Positions 44,097-55,059 of a stretch of DNA of 64,000 bases are shown piece by piece (the first letter of the stretch is position 1; every line of letters starts with the position of its first letter). The stretch spans positions 5,387,800 to 5,451,799 of the forward strand of contig OY829330.1 in assembly GCA_963691655.1 (NCBI GenBank), written 5' to 3'. The notes under the pieces are model-generated. The model did no database searches. It had not been told where the DNA came from and was given only the letters and a program-made list of their open reading frames with translations. Made by a program: the position numbers and the translations under genes. The stretch comes from Toxonevra muliebris (Eukaryota; Arthropoda; Insecta; Diptera; Pallopteridae).

Positions 44097-44932
44097 ATGT
44101 GAGTAATTAATAATAAAAATTAAATATATATATAAATTGTATTATTAAAAAATATTTTTAGGACTAATTTGAATAAAATGAATTTCGTTCAAAAAAGCAT
44201 GATGGCAGATTACAAGAAAGAACACTCCAGTTTGCAAAAAACATTATTCAAATTGCACGCAGGGGAAAGCCACGCCTTTAAGGCTATGGGAGGAATTATC
44301 GCGCAAACTCAATGCTGTAGGCCCCCCTGTTAAGGACGCCAAGCTTTGGAGAAAGGTATTTTTTTATTTTGGTGTGGTGTTTTAAAGAAAATATGTTTCT
44401 TTTTTAGGCATTTGCAGACCAAAAGTATCAGGCCAAAAAAAAACTTTCTTTTAATAAAGCTTCCAAAAGAAAGACGGGTGGTGGACCTTATGAGGAGAAG
44501 ATGCTCACGCAGGCTGAGGAACAAATTATCGAAGCGAGTGGGTTGGAAGTAGCCATTGAAGGCTTACAAAGCGTGAGAACTTTTGGCAGCCCAGCTTTGA
44601 CATCAGCGCTCCTAGAAGATGATCTTTCAACGGCACGATTTGACAATCAGTTGGATGACTCTTCCGAAGAAGAGAATTTCGTTCCGTTAAAGAAGAAGAA
44701 GAAGAAGAAGAAGGAAGCAGGGGCAGAAAACAAATTACAAATGCTTCAACAATACATCAGTGTGGCCAATGAGTTCAACAAATCCATCAATGAAAAACTT
44801 GATAGGATTGTTGACATTCAAGAAAAGCAACTGAAAATCAAAGAAGAAAAGCTCGCAAGCTACTTGGCGCTAAATGTAGTAAAACTAAAAATAAAAACCC
44901 AAGAGCTGGAAATTTTAGAAGCTTCGAAGTAG
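44097..44932 (+). CDS. Harbinger Myb/SANT-like DNA-binding protein (one frameshift)
   Basis: In Harbinger elements this partner binds the terminal repeats and brings in the nuclease. Proposed exons are 44097-44098, 44162-44355 and 44408-44932. Introns begin GTGAGT and GTATTT and end TTTAG. The ATG would be split by intron 1 (AT|G), giving MTNLNKMNFVQKS; the Met at 44178 is an alternative. The Myb/SANT region spans ~44160-44480: LWEELSRKLNAVGPPVKDAK then QKYQAKKKLSFNKASKRKTG, GGPYEEK. A one-base insertion somewhere in 44235-44262, possibly in the CAAAAAA run, puts MTNLN and LWEEL in different frames. The rest is acidic, then a (K)8 stretch, then a C-terminal coiled coil (NKSINEKLDRIVDIQEKQLK). 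Confidence 0.72.
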
Positions 44933-45144
44933 CCGTAATTTTGGTCAACACCATATATTTTTTTTTGAACTGAAGTACCTTATTTAATTTTAATTTTTAT
45001 TATATGTTTTGTAGCATTGAAGCTCCTTACTAAACGTACCTTTTTTAGTTAATTTATTTATCATATTTTTGTTTTTTATTTTTATATTTTTTAATATATG
45101 TATATACATGAAGTTGATTTGCTTGTTTTATATGTACATTTATT

Positions 45145-46524
45145 TTAATTTGACAACGAAGATTTAATGTGATCCCGAATAGTGTGGCCTATTCTTGTTA
45201 GTTGGGTATCTTCGCTCATTTCTAGATCATTTATATTTATATTTGGTTTATTACTTGGTTGGTAATTTATATTAAATTTAATACATATGTTATGCAGAGC
45301 GGAGCACACATTTGCGAACCTTGCCACTTTTTCTGGTTTATATCGTCCTCGTTTTTCGTACCCCAAAATCTTCCATCTCCCCTTAAGAATTCCTATGGTC
45401 CTTTCAATTATGCACCGAGCTTTTGAATGCGTTTCATTGAAAAAAGCTTCGCTTGAAGCGTCTTGGGGACTTCTGTAGGGTGTTATGCACCACGGTTCGA
45501 ATGGGTAGCCGGAATCTCCTGTAAAAGTGTTAATACTACAAGATTATTATGGAAATGCTTGGAAATGTTACCTAAAAGCCATGAACTTTCATACCTATTT
45601 AAACAAAATCGGTCCTCCAGGTACATTCTTTGATCGGAATGTTTCCAAACAAAGGAATCATGAGCAGCCCCTCCATATTGTGCGGTAATCGCATTTATTT
45701 TGTATTCATGAGCGCATATCTGTTAAAAGAGTTTGTTTATTTATACTATATTATATTTAATTTGTTAGTTTATACATTTAACTTTGTGAATGTATGTTTG
45801 TTTTATCTAATGTCATTCGCCATTTGTTGACGGTATGACTGGCTAAAGGTTTTTAGTTGTTTTAATTGAACTTACTATCATGACATTTAGGCTATGAAAA
45901 CCCTTGCGGTTGAAGTACATGTGCTCATCCTGACTTGGTTTCTGTAAGCCAATGTGCGTCCCGTCGATACATCCAATGACTAAAAACATATTTAGTTAAA
46001 TTTAGTATTTCACAGAAATATATTATCTTACCTCCTGGAATCTTGTATTTTTGCATGAACCATTCTTTGCAACTTGCCGAATTTTCTTCCGCAAATTGTA
46101 TATGCTTAGGACATAATTTCTCCTCCATGTCCCTAAGCACATTTGACGTCAGTTTCGAAACTGTGCTTTGGCACATCCCAAGCAAGTAGTCGCTGCCAAC
46201 CGTGTGCTGGTACCCACCACTTGCTAAAAGCGATAGTGTCGTTGCTAATTGTAGCACTGGAGAAACTGCTGTTGATAGGTGGCATTTAAAACTCACATTA
46301 GAGAGGACATAGCTAAACGCTTCTTTGTTCAAACGGAACCTTTTTATAAATCTGAAAATATAAATATAATAAATTGAAATTTCAAGTGAAGTTTTATATT
46401 GGACTTACGCTGAACTGGACAATGACAATGGATTACTACGATCCCTTAATTGCTTACGTACAATTTTCTCATCATTGTCACTTTCCTCAGAAGTGCTTAA
46501 ATAAAATAATAACGCTGCGTCCAT
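45145..46524 (-). CDS. HARBI1-like Harbinger nuclease, five exons, intact
   Basis: The transposase cuts element ends and joins them to TWA targets. Exons on the minus strand: 46524-46409, 46351-46032, 45979-45876, 45719-45572, 45518-45145. All introns (57, 52, 156, 53 bp) are GT-AG and all phases match, giving 353 residues without a stop. It starts [16 protein letters not shown]. The N-terminal helical part includes [20 protein letters not shown] and MCQSTVSKL. The DDE nuclease shows [12 protein letters not shown] (first Asp), [10 protein letters not shown] (second Asp), [14 protein letters not shown] (Glu) and SALHNICI. Length is normal for the family. The only caveat is that splicing was deduced by eye. 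It converges with the Myb gene and may be competent if the partner is supplied elsewhere. Confidence 0.88.
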
Positions 46525-46748
46525 AATTTTCTTTGGTTTATTCCGTATTTTAATATTAAATATGACATTTGTTTGTCTATTGTGACTTACAGCAAGAAAC
46601 AAGAAGAGGAATATTCTAGTACAATTTAAAAAAAATACGTTCCGTAAGCAATCGTATGCCATGATCCCATTCAGACCGTTCGAATGACGTATCACGTAAT
46701 TTTGTTTCGTACGAATGCCGTTCCGTTCACGGATCAGACGATTCGCCC

Positions 46749-46880
46749 TAAATAGCTTATGAAATTTATTTCTTTGATTTTTCAGTTTTTTCAGATCATT
46801 TATGTACCATGGCAATTTATGAACTCTAGGAGGTAGTCGTGGAATATTATTAAGACAAATTTCAGAATTTATAGTGAATT
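46749..46880 (-). pseudogene. LINE ORF2 linker fragment (between EN and RT)
   Basis: The minus strand reads INSEICLNNIPRLPPRV then LPWYINDLKKLKNQRNKFHK, LFR, the usual basic linker after a LINE endonuclease. It lies upstream of the endonuclease half at 43888, which is the wrong order for a single element. So it is either a different copy or a rearranged one. The Harbinger element begins within it. Confidence 0.5.
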
Positions 46881-48710
46881 GGGTTATTATATATAAAAGA
46901 TAATGATATCTAATAAATTTTTAAGTTTATAAAATAATTGTTTTAATTTGAATTATTTACCTAGCATATAGATTATACATCAAATCCCCATATATGGCTA
47001 TACATATATGAGCTTATGTATATGGCATTCAGTTGGCTTAACTGTTTACACATCAAACATCTTGCGTGCCTTGCACGCATCCATTTTTTTTTTTTTTTAC
47101 TTATATTAATATGTGGGGCGTCCAGGCCAAGTCAGCAGCAACACCACATGTCTCCGATAAGCTTCCAATTTGGAAACGCAAAATTTCTCGCATATGAATC
47201 ATTAGATTGTCTTTCAAAAAAAAAAAAAATTTCAAAAATTTTTACTCAAAAATTAACAATAAAAACAAATTTTTTTTAAACAAATTGATTTTTTTAAAAA
47301 ATACCATTTTTTAAAACTTTAAAAAAATTCACAATATTAGCCCTGAATTCTGCGCAAATTTTGAGTATTTAACTTTTGGGTGGACTCGATAATTTTAGAA
47401 GTTAAACAGATTTTTGTGAAATGATACGCCTGAAATCACTGTCCACAAGCGACTTTTTCGTCTTGCCATATACACATAAAAACCCCATACGAAATTTTGG
47501 CTATATGACTCTCAAATAAAATATACATAACATAATGAAAATAACATAATTTAATTATTTAATGCTGTGCCTTTCTTAAAAAAGTACATTAAAAATTACA
47601 CTGTGCATCAAAATCAGGAAAATTTTATAATCCCTAGGTTTGGACAACGGTTTCCGAAATTGAATTGAAAAATGTGGTATACGTGTCTCAACGTTGCGAT
47701 GGGAGTGTACTTTTTTCCATACAACCCACTATTATATAGTTTTTGTTATGGCCAAGTTGTCGGGGAATGCCACCTACTATTGTAATAAGTGAAAATTTGA
47801 GCCTCAAAACGCCGGATTTCGTTTTTAGGGTCTTAGAACGAATTGTACAGAAAGGTGTATGAAATATTTCATCTTAAGTAACTGGCCCTCCATCTACCCC
47901 CCTAACCCCCACATTTCTCCAAAATGACGAAAAATCCCATTTTTTCAAACTTTTTTCATCACAACTCCCAAACTATTGACTTTTGCAAATATTTCAATTT
48001 GCTATTAATTGAATTTTGTTATTGTCCTCAGCTTCTCTAAATATGGAAACAGATACATAATCAACATTTTCTACTGACGAAGAAAAAAAATGTAAAAGGA
48101 AATAAAAATATCTTTTTCCGTACAATACTCATTCTACTTAGCATTTTGAACACGGAGGAATGTGTCAGGTGTAACGAACTTCCACCTTCGTCGATGCTCA
48201 CAACAGCTTCAATGCTATGATGTGAAGAGTTACATTAATCTTAATTGTATGCAGCTCATACAGTAGGAAAAATCCTAAAAAATATAGAGGTCTCTAGTGG
48301 AAAATACCCAGTCGGTTTTGAATCAAAGGCTTAAAAACAGGCTTTAAAAAGGTAAATAGCTTTAATCGTTGATAACTTCTAAAATATTGAGTGTTAAGTA
48401 ATTGTTTACATATTGTATACATATATACAAGGATAACCAGGGCAATATTTTGTTCTTAGAAAATTTTGATATACGAGTGGAATTTAACAATATCTTCATC
48501 GAAAAGCTGTCAATTTTGTACAAAATTTCCATGAGAAAAATTTTTTAAACGAATTTTTTTAAATTTTTTAGGGGTGGTATTATCTGTTTAAAACTTTAAA
48601 AAAATAGATTTTTTGAATTTTGAGTTTATTTTTAGATAGACGAATCTGTATTTCGAAAATCTCAACAACTGTTGGAAAAAATCGCTTTAATTTGCAAAAA
48701 TTCCATACAT
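46881..48710. other. No gene recognised
   Basis: AT-rich sequence with homopolymer runs. A C-rich patch (47886-47920) and short frames are unremarkable. It may contain old repeats, but I could not define ends. Confidence 0.45.
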
Positions 48711-51609
48711 GTTGGCCCCTTTATCGTCGCTAAGGGGGTCAAGGCTCACGAAGCGTTCAAACAGCCTCTCACGAGTTAACGTCAACCTCAATCTTCCCGT
48801 GGTAACCCCTGTTTCAACAGATGAGGAAATGGCGACCGAGAACTCAGCGGTATAACTGAGTTTCCACCGGGTGCCGAAGGAAATGTCAGCAGCCCCGCTT
48901 AGCTAAAGGCGAGATCGGAAGCCGTATTAAACCAGCACTTTTTTCCACGGTAGCATCCCTACGACCGATCTAAGCGAGCTTGGACCAATTATTCAAGCTC
49001 GTCGAAAAACACATGATTCGAGTATTTACAAGGAATAATAATACAAACCACTCGAGAACCGGATCGGATAACGATTCAACAACAACGGACACCATACGCA
49101 ACGGAACCCGGACTCAATTTGGATGCTGGTACAACTATCTGCGGAATGCGACCGCTTGAAAGTCGACATTGTCGGCCTCAGCGAAACACGTTGGACTGGA
49201 ACAGGCGAAAAAAGGACTGCGAACGGTAACCTCTTTCTGTAGTCAGGACTGGAGGAGAATAGCCCTCACATAAGAGGTGTTGGCTTCTTATTAAGAAGAG
49301 GAATTAGCAAGACGCTTATAAATTGGAAGGCGGTGTCCAAATAGACCACACCTGCATTAATCGGAAGTTCTTCGATATTGTAACTGACGTGCGAAACAAG
49401 CGAAGCGCAGATATTGGCAGCGATCACCACCTTATTATTGCAGAAGTGCAACTAAATAAACCTGCTTCCAAAACGCGCAACTATCAGCCAACATCGCAAA
49501 AAATATGATGTCTCCAAACTAAAGCACGAGAGGACGCGGGCCAACATAGCCAACAAAATAAATTCGATTAATGCACCCTTTATCGGTGCGAACATAAACG
49601 ACAGCTGGTGCTTCATCAAACTGCAACTGCAGGACATATGTTCGGAAACGCTTTGCCAACAAACGCAAATGAATAAAGAATGGCTTACTCAGGATACTTG
49701 GCGCCTAATTGAGGAGAGAAGAGCGGTGAAAATGCAAATTTGTGGTGCGTGCAACACCCGCCGTAAGTCACAACTAACCAGCAACTACAGCATGCTCAGT
49801 AAGCTCTTAAAAAGGCAAGTAAAGCAAGACAAAATAAAATATTTCGACGACCTGGGTGTGCAAGCACAGGATGCGGCATCGAGAAAAGATATGCGCGTCT
49901 TATTTCAGATCACCAGAAAACTAAGTTGCCAATACGTCAGTAACAAAACTCCGGTGGAAGACGAAAGCGGTGCTCTTATCATGGACAAAGATGAGCAAAC
50001 CAAAGTCTGGCAAAAATACTTCGAAAAGACATTAAATGTTATACTAGAGGATAGCCTTGATGTTCCCGAACTGAGAAGGAGCAGACCTGTTAGCAATCGC
50101 ATCAATGTAAACAGTCCAGGGTGGGATGAAATAACCACTGCTATTCTGTCGCTGAAATCAGGGAAAGCCGCAGGAACGGACGGAATCCCTCCATAACTCT
50201 TCAAAGTCGACCCCTCCGCTATGGCCAGCTTACTGTTCCCCCTATTCCAACAGAAGTGGGATGATGAGACGCTACCCGCTGAATGGAAAGACTCCATAAT
50301 TGTGAAACTGCCGAAGAAAGGAGACAAACGGAAATGTTCCAATTTGCGAGGTATTTCGATCCTGCCAGCAGTCACTCAGATTCTTAAACACATCATACTC
50401 AATCGCATTGTCGATGTTTTGGAAGAATCTATCGGCAAAAATCAAGCAGGATTCCGTCGCAACTACTCATGCATCGACCACATTAGTACATTGAGAATAA
50501 TAATAGAGTAGTCTGCTGAACTTAATGCTACGCTATATTTTTTGGACTTTGTAAAAGCTTTTGATGCCCAGCGAAGAGATGCAATCTGGGCAGCTTTAGA
50601 TGCATGCGGAGATCCTTCTAAGATAATCAACGTTATCAAATGTTCCTATGAGGACGCTACGAGCAGGGTCTTATACGCTGGTCAATTAAGCGAACCCTTT
50701 ATAACGATCTCCGGTGTGAAACAGTGATGCGCGCTCTCACCACTACTGTTTATTACCACATTAGATATGATTTTTGAGGCCGCCGAAATACATAAATGCG
50801 GCATACAATGGAACCTAAACAACAAACTCAGCAATTTAGCTGATGATGAAATGCAAAGTATGTTGAACACATTATCTGATGTGTCTGAAAAAGTTGGACT
50901 GAAAATTAATACGTCGAAATCTAACATCCTACGCGTAAACGCTCGCGACTACAGTCCATCCAGCGTTGGTGGCATTGATCTTGCAGACGTTAGAGAGTTC
51001 GAATACCTCAGCAGCAAGCTTTCACCGGACGGGGGCGCTGAGGACGACGTCAATAGCCGCCTCTTAAAAGCAAAGCGCGCTCTGTACTCCGTCTGGAAAT
51101 CTAGAACGATTAGACGAACAACTAAAACACGAATTTTTGAAGCCTGCGTCAAATCAGTACTACTCTACGGTAGTGAAACATGGCACATAACTAACACCAT
51201 CATACACAAATTACAATGCTTCGTCAACCGCTGCCTAAGTCGTATCATGGGTATATTCTCGCCCAAAATAATTTCGAACAAGAACCTATAGGAAATGACT
51301 AATCATGGTGGCATATCAAGCGACATAAGAATACGAAAATACGGATGGATAGGTCATACTCTGAGAAAGGATCGACACAATATTGCCCAGTCAGCCCTGG
51401 AATGGAACCCCATTCCACTAGAAGAATAGGTAGACCCAAAACATCCTGGAGGCGCACTGTATATAGTGAGACATCCAAATCGTTTAACGAATTAAGATAT
51501 CTGGCCCGAAATAGAGAATCTTGGAAGTCCTATGTAGATAGGCTTAGTTCTTAAGTTTATAAAATTAATTGTAATAGTTTAAGAACATGCTTTAATAATA
51601 ATAATAATC
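48711..51609 (+). mobile_element. RTE-like LINE with (AAT)n tail, internally decayed
   Basis: A GC-richer 5' leader starts near 48711 (GGGGGTCAAGGCTCACG) and leads to endonuclease from about 49125, RT to ~51291 and a C-terminal Arg-rich region to 51554. The 3' end is an AATAATAATAAT tail at 51592-51609. No ORF1 is seen. The RTE-like assignment rests on motif style and the lack of ORF1. No flanking duplication was identified. Confidence 0.75.
49125..51554 (+). pseudogene. RTE-like EN-RT, multiple stops, catalytic YADD region deleted
   Basis: The endonuclease starts LSAECDRLKVDIVGLSETRW with GVGFLLRRGISKTL, then jumps to IDHTCINRKF and IGSDHHLIIAEV (49323-49508), so its middle is missing. The RT runs in one frame from 49669 to 51291 with four stops: TAA 50194, TAG 50509, TGA 50725 and TAG 51289. 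RT motifs: GKAAGTDGIPP, NLRGISILPAV, FLDFVKAFDAQ, GVKQ*CALSPLLF. At ~50835 the text goes from NNKLSNL straight to ADDEMQSML, so part of the LDYADD region is lost. The C-terminus shifts frame near 51400: KYGWIGHTLRKD, then GRPKTSWRRTVYSE, ending YVDRLSS. Confidence 0.82.
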
Positions 51610-52220
51610 GTCGCTATATCGTATATTTTTTCAGTACAAGGTCTATTTAACCTCTTATAAATCGTAGTTGATTACACAATGCAACAAAAATTTTATGCGC
51701 AAGATTTTCGAACGGTTTTATAACAATTTAGGAAGATCAAAAACCGCATGAGAGGTCAACTTGCAAATTAAAACACACTAAAAGTAGAACGAAAAGTAAT
51801 AGGGAGAAGTTTGAATCTATACATAAAAAGGATCAGGTACGATTTCAGGGCTTAAAAATTTATGATTCTGGAAGAATTTGGAACAATTCTGCATAATATT
51901 TGGTTTGGTTCATATTGATCATACTTGATGCTTCTTCAAGACAGCTATGCGTAAATGAACAGCTCTAGTGTTCATAATGCTTCAGACTAAAGAGTGTGTT
52001 ATGGCCAGAAGAAGCTGATAGTAATGAAGAGAATATAGACTTCGACATCGATATGTGATAGCTATAAATTATTATTCTGTATATTTTTTTGTGATCAAAG
52101 TATATAAAATACTCTTTTTCCATTATCTTGTTTTAGTTTTTCTTGTGATTGTGTAATTTAGAAATGTTGTGAATTAAAAACTTTAAAAATACAGGTATTT
52201 AAATATTTTTCTTTTTAATG
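51610..52220. other. No gene recognised
   Basis: AT-rich. A block near 51660-51720 resembles 19960-20010. No coding. Confidence 0.45.
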
Positions 52221-52922
52221 CAGCAGAATCCCGATAATTCGTAATCGCAAGGGACTAGCAATTTTTTACGAATTATAGAGGTTTTCGATTTAACACTTTC
52301 ACCCCCGAGTTTTTCATCAACATCTGGTTGATTTTCTTCAAATTTTATGCAAATATTAAAATAATTTTAAAAAAATAATATGTCCAGGACTCTTAATCCG
52401 TACAGTTATTCTTAAGTTTTCCAATGGGGCATAATGTTTGCTTTAACTTTTGTAACCAGGAACGGTGATGACACTGCATGTATACAACCCATTCATTGAC
52501 AGCCAGCATCCGTATTTTAAAGAAAACTCAAATAAAATTGAGACCGTATCTCTCATTTTACTTTTTTCGGACATTTTTTGTCGTTTTGTCGTTTAAGGCT
52601 CTTCTCGTGTACCTTGTCAACCACGAGAAACCAAAAAAATTCCATAAAAAAAGTGGACGTAGCTATCTGCAATGATTGATTTTCTCGAATCATAGTTCCA
52701 TAGAATATTCCTTTGCATTACGAATTCTAAGAGGTTGTCAACAACCAATTTCGATTTATAAGAGCTTAAACAGACCTTGTATTGAAAAAATAATAGTTAG
52801 CGAGGGGACCAAAATGTGTAGAATTTTTGCGAATTAAAGCGATTTTTGCAAGGGACCAGCAGTTTGTTACGAATTATTGAGGTTTTTGAATTAACGGGGT
52901 ACGTATTATCGCGATTTTACTG
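52221..52922. mobile_element. pogo/Tigger-like MITE
   Basis: Left end CAGCAGAATCCCGATAATTC and right end (reversed) CAGTAAAATCGCGATAATAC are the typical pogo-type terminus. The inner blocks AAGGGAC(T/C)AGCA and TTACGAATTAT, with GAGGTTTT, appear at both ends (52248-52291 and 52848-52893) in the same orientation. TA follows the right end; the left flank is TG, so the TA duplication has one change. No transposase. Confidence 0.65.
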
Positions 52923-53452
52923 TATATAAAAAAATGTGTGTTCAACACTTTGATACTTAAGGAAAAAATTTAGCGATTTTTTAAAGAAAATACGCGTTTT
53001 TTTTTTCTTAATTTTAGCGGATTTTGAAAAACAAAAGTTGGCCACACTGAATGATACACCCAAAATGGAATGTTTGTCATTTTATATACTATTTAAATCA
53101 AGTTATCAAAACTAAGGTATAAATTCATGGTTTAACTTACGTATAATATATGGCTGCTTCACCAATCCGACGATGGGCCCAACGACGATGATGTTGCATG
53201 CGACGTATGATGACCTGTGATATTACTACTGTGATAATTAGATTTAATTAAAAAAAATGATATAAGATGACATTTTAAATTATATTTTAAGTTTTTTTTT
53301 TCTAATCACTTTTTATGGTTTTAAACTATTTTTAAATTTATAGATTTTAATAGATCATGGAATATTATTTAACATTAAATTAAATGTTTCTATATAAAAC
53401 CTAAAACTTTATATTTTTCAACTTTAATTTATAAACTTACACATTATCTTAA
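52923..53452. other. No gene recognised
   Basis: AT-rich sequence without recognisable coding or repeat ends. Confidence 0.4.
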
Positions 53453-53765
53453 TTTTATGTTAGCTTATGCGATTAGTATAAGCATTAGTGGAATGCCTGG
53501 GTTTAGGTCGCCATTTGTTATCGATCACCCTTTATATGAGCGTGAAGATTTAGATGTATATGATGATTATAGGTAATCTGGAATGATGAAATATACTCCT
53601 TGCTGTTTGGAAACTAATTTTATGTTGGCTTAAGCGATTTTTATCAGCACTGGTGGAGGCATTGGTTTTAGGTCACTATTTTCTGATCACCCATTTATAT
53701 GCGAATTTGGATGAATGTGGTGATTAGTCCAGAATGATGATGGTACCCCTTGGTGCTTTTAACGC
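53453..53765. repeat. Tandem duplication, two ~165-bp units
   Basis: Unit 1 starts TTTTATGTTAGCTTATGCGA and unit 2 (from 53618) starts TTTTATGTTGGCTTAAGCGA. They share GGTTTAGGTC, GATCACCC, TTATATG and GGAATGATGA-type blocks in order, at roughly 75-80% identity by eye. Confidence 0.7.
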
Positions 53766-54211
53766 CTTTTTGGCCGAGGCAATATTATTAGAGAACTTGT
53801 TGCTCAATTATTTTTAATTATTTCGAATTTTAATATGAACAAACTTGATTAAAAAATTGAGTGGTCTAGTTCCACTTGATTTAAAAAAAACTATGCGTAA
53901 GAAAAAAGCACGTCCACTCTATCCTAGATCCAAGCAGTAAGACTCTCATCAAAATTTAAGTTTTGTACAACTAAGTGAGAGATAATACCTCTGCTTAGCC
54001 TTGGATAATAGTTTATAGAGCTATTAATGCGTTGACCCGGTCTCTTCACCCTTACGCGTTCGTCATATCAGCAATACGAAACTGATTGGTGCAATCAGCA
54101 AAGTACATATTACAATAAGTAGTGTGTAGCTAATTCATATAAACTAATAACAGCCATTACTGAGATTCTATGCAATTTTAGCTGGATATTACACAGGCGA
54201 ACAATTTATAT

Positions 54212-54690
54212 TAAGGATGTAGTCTGGTGTTCCGACCTAATTTTCCAGGTTTTTTTTCTGAAATTTTAAATTTTTTATATGTTATTATTGACATATTTAA
54301 CTGTACAAAAAAAATGTTTGGAGTTTGTTTTACGATATTTTTTTAATGTTTTTTACGTCCAAAGTAGACACCTAAAAAAAGGTTTGGGACTGGCCCGGGT
54401 GATTACGGTACTTAAAGCCATCTAAAATAAAAAATTTAAATAGATTATTATTCTGCAGACTTGTTATTCTAGCAGGTAGTAGATTTAAATATTTTTATTA
54501 AAAAATAACAAAGTGGGGGACTTCTAAAAAAAAATTTCAAAAACCGCGTTGTTTTTTGTTCGGGGTAAAAATAAGAAATAATGATTCAAAGTAAAAAATT
54601 CAACTACCAGCGAGAGCTATTGGCGTGTACAATAAAGTATTAAATTTTCAGCCTCGGCTCTATAGAATTTCTTCAAAACCCTGGGCAAAG
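54212..54690 (-). mobile_element. CTGGTGTTC-family element, copy 2 (truncated)
   Basis: It starts TTAAGGATGTAGTCTGGTGT and matches the reverse complement of 4130-4456, including GACATATTTAACTGTACAAA and GGCGTGTACAATAAAGTATT. The other terminus is missing. The shared outer sequence TTAAGGATGTA with copy 1 suggests that the terminal repeat extends outward of CTGGTGTTC. Confidence 0.6.
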
Positions 54691-54761
54691 AAGAATATTT
54701 GTTTTCAAAATAGAAAATAAATGACAGATCTGCAATGAGTGAAAGAGCTGAGTCGATACAA

Positions 54762-55056
54762 TAATAACGCCATCTGTTGACTTCATAGTACTATGAAAAA
54801 CGTAAACAATTCAAATATATTTGAATCTACTACTATAATGAAAAGAACAACAAAAGAAAACGTTTTCGCAAATATTTAGTGCGACAAAGAGATAAAAAAA
54901 TTTACATCGCGTTATGACTTGTTTAATATAAGTAAGTGTTGCACATTAAAAACTATTTATTATCTATTATTAACGTAGTTTTTCAATAGAAACGTCATCT
55001 GTTGCTTTTATAGCGCAATGCAAAACATAAACAATATAAATATATTTGAATCTACC
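54762..55056. repeat. Direct repeat, ~70 bp, two copies
   Basis: ACGCCATCTGTTGACTTCAT with ATATATTTGAATCTACTACT (54768-54837) recurs as ACGTCATCTGTTGCTTTTAT with ATATATTTGAATCTACCTTT (54991-55059). The two are ~225 bp apart. Confidence 0.65.
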
Positions 55057-55059
55057 TTT

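Larger units (their letters stand above)
43889..46748. mobile_element. PIF/Harbinger element with both proteins (Myb/SANT and nuclease)
   Basis: The ends carry an exact 22-bp inverted repeat starting CGAATCGTCTGATCCG (43893-43914; reversed at 46724-46745), preceded by GGG on both sides. TAA follows the right end; the left flank is CTG, so the expected 3-bp TWA duplication is not visible. Two convergent genes fill it: a Myb/SANT DNA-binding protein (+) and a HARBI1-like nuclease (-). This is the standard two-gene organisation of autonomous Harbinger elements. Confidence 0.88.
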
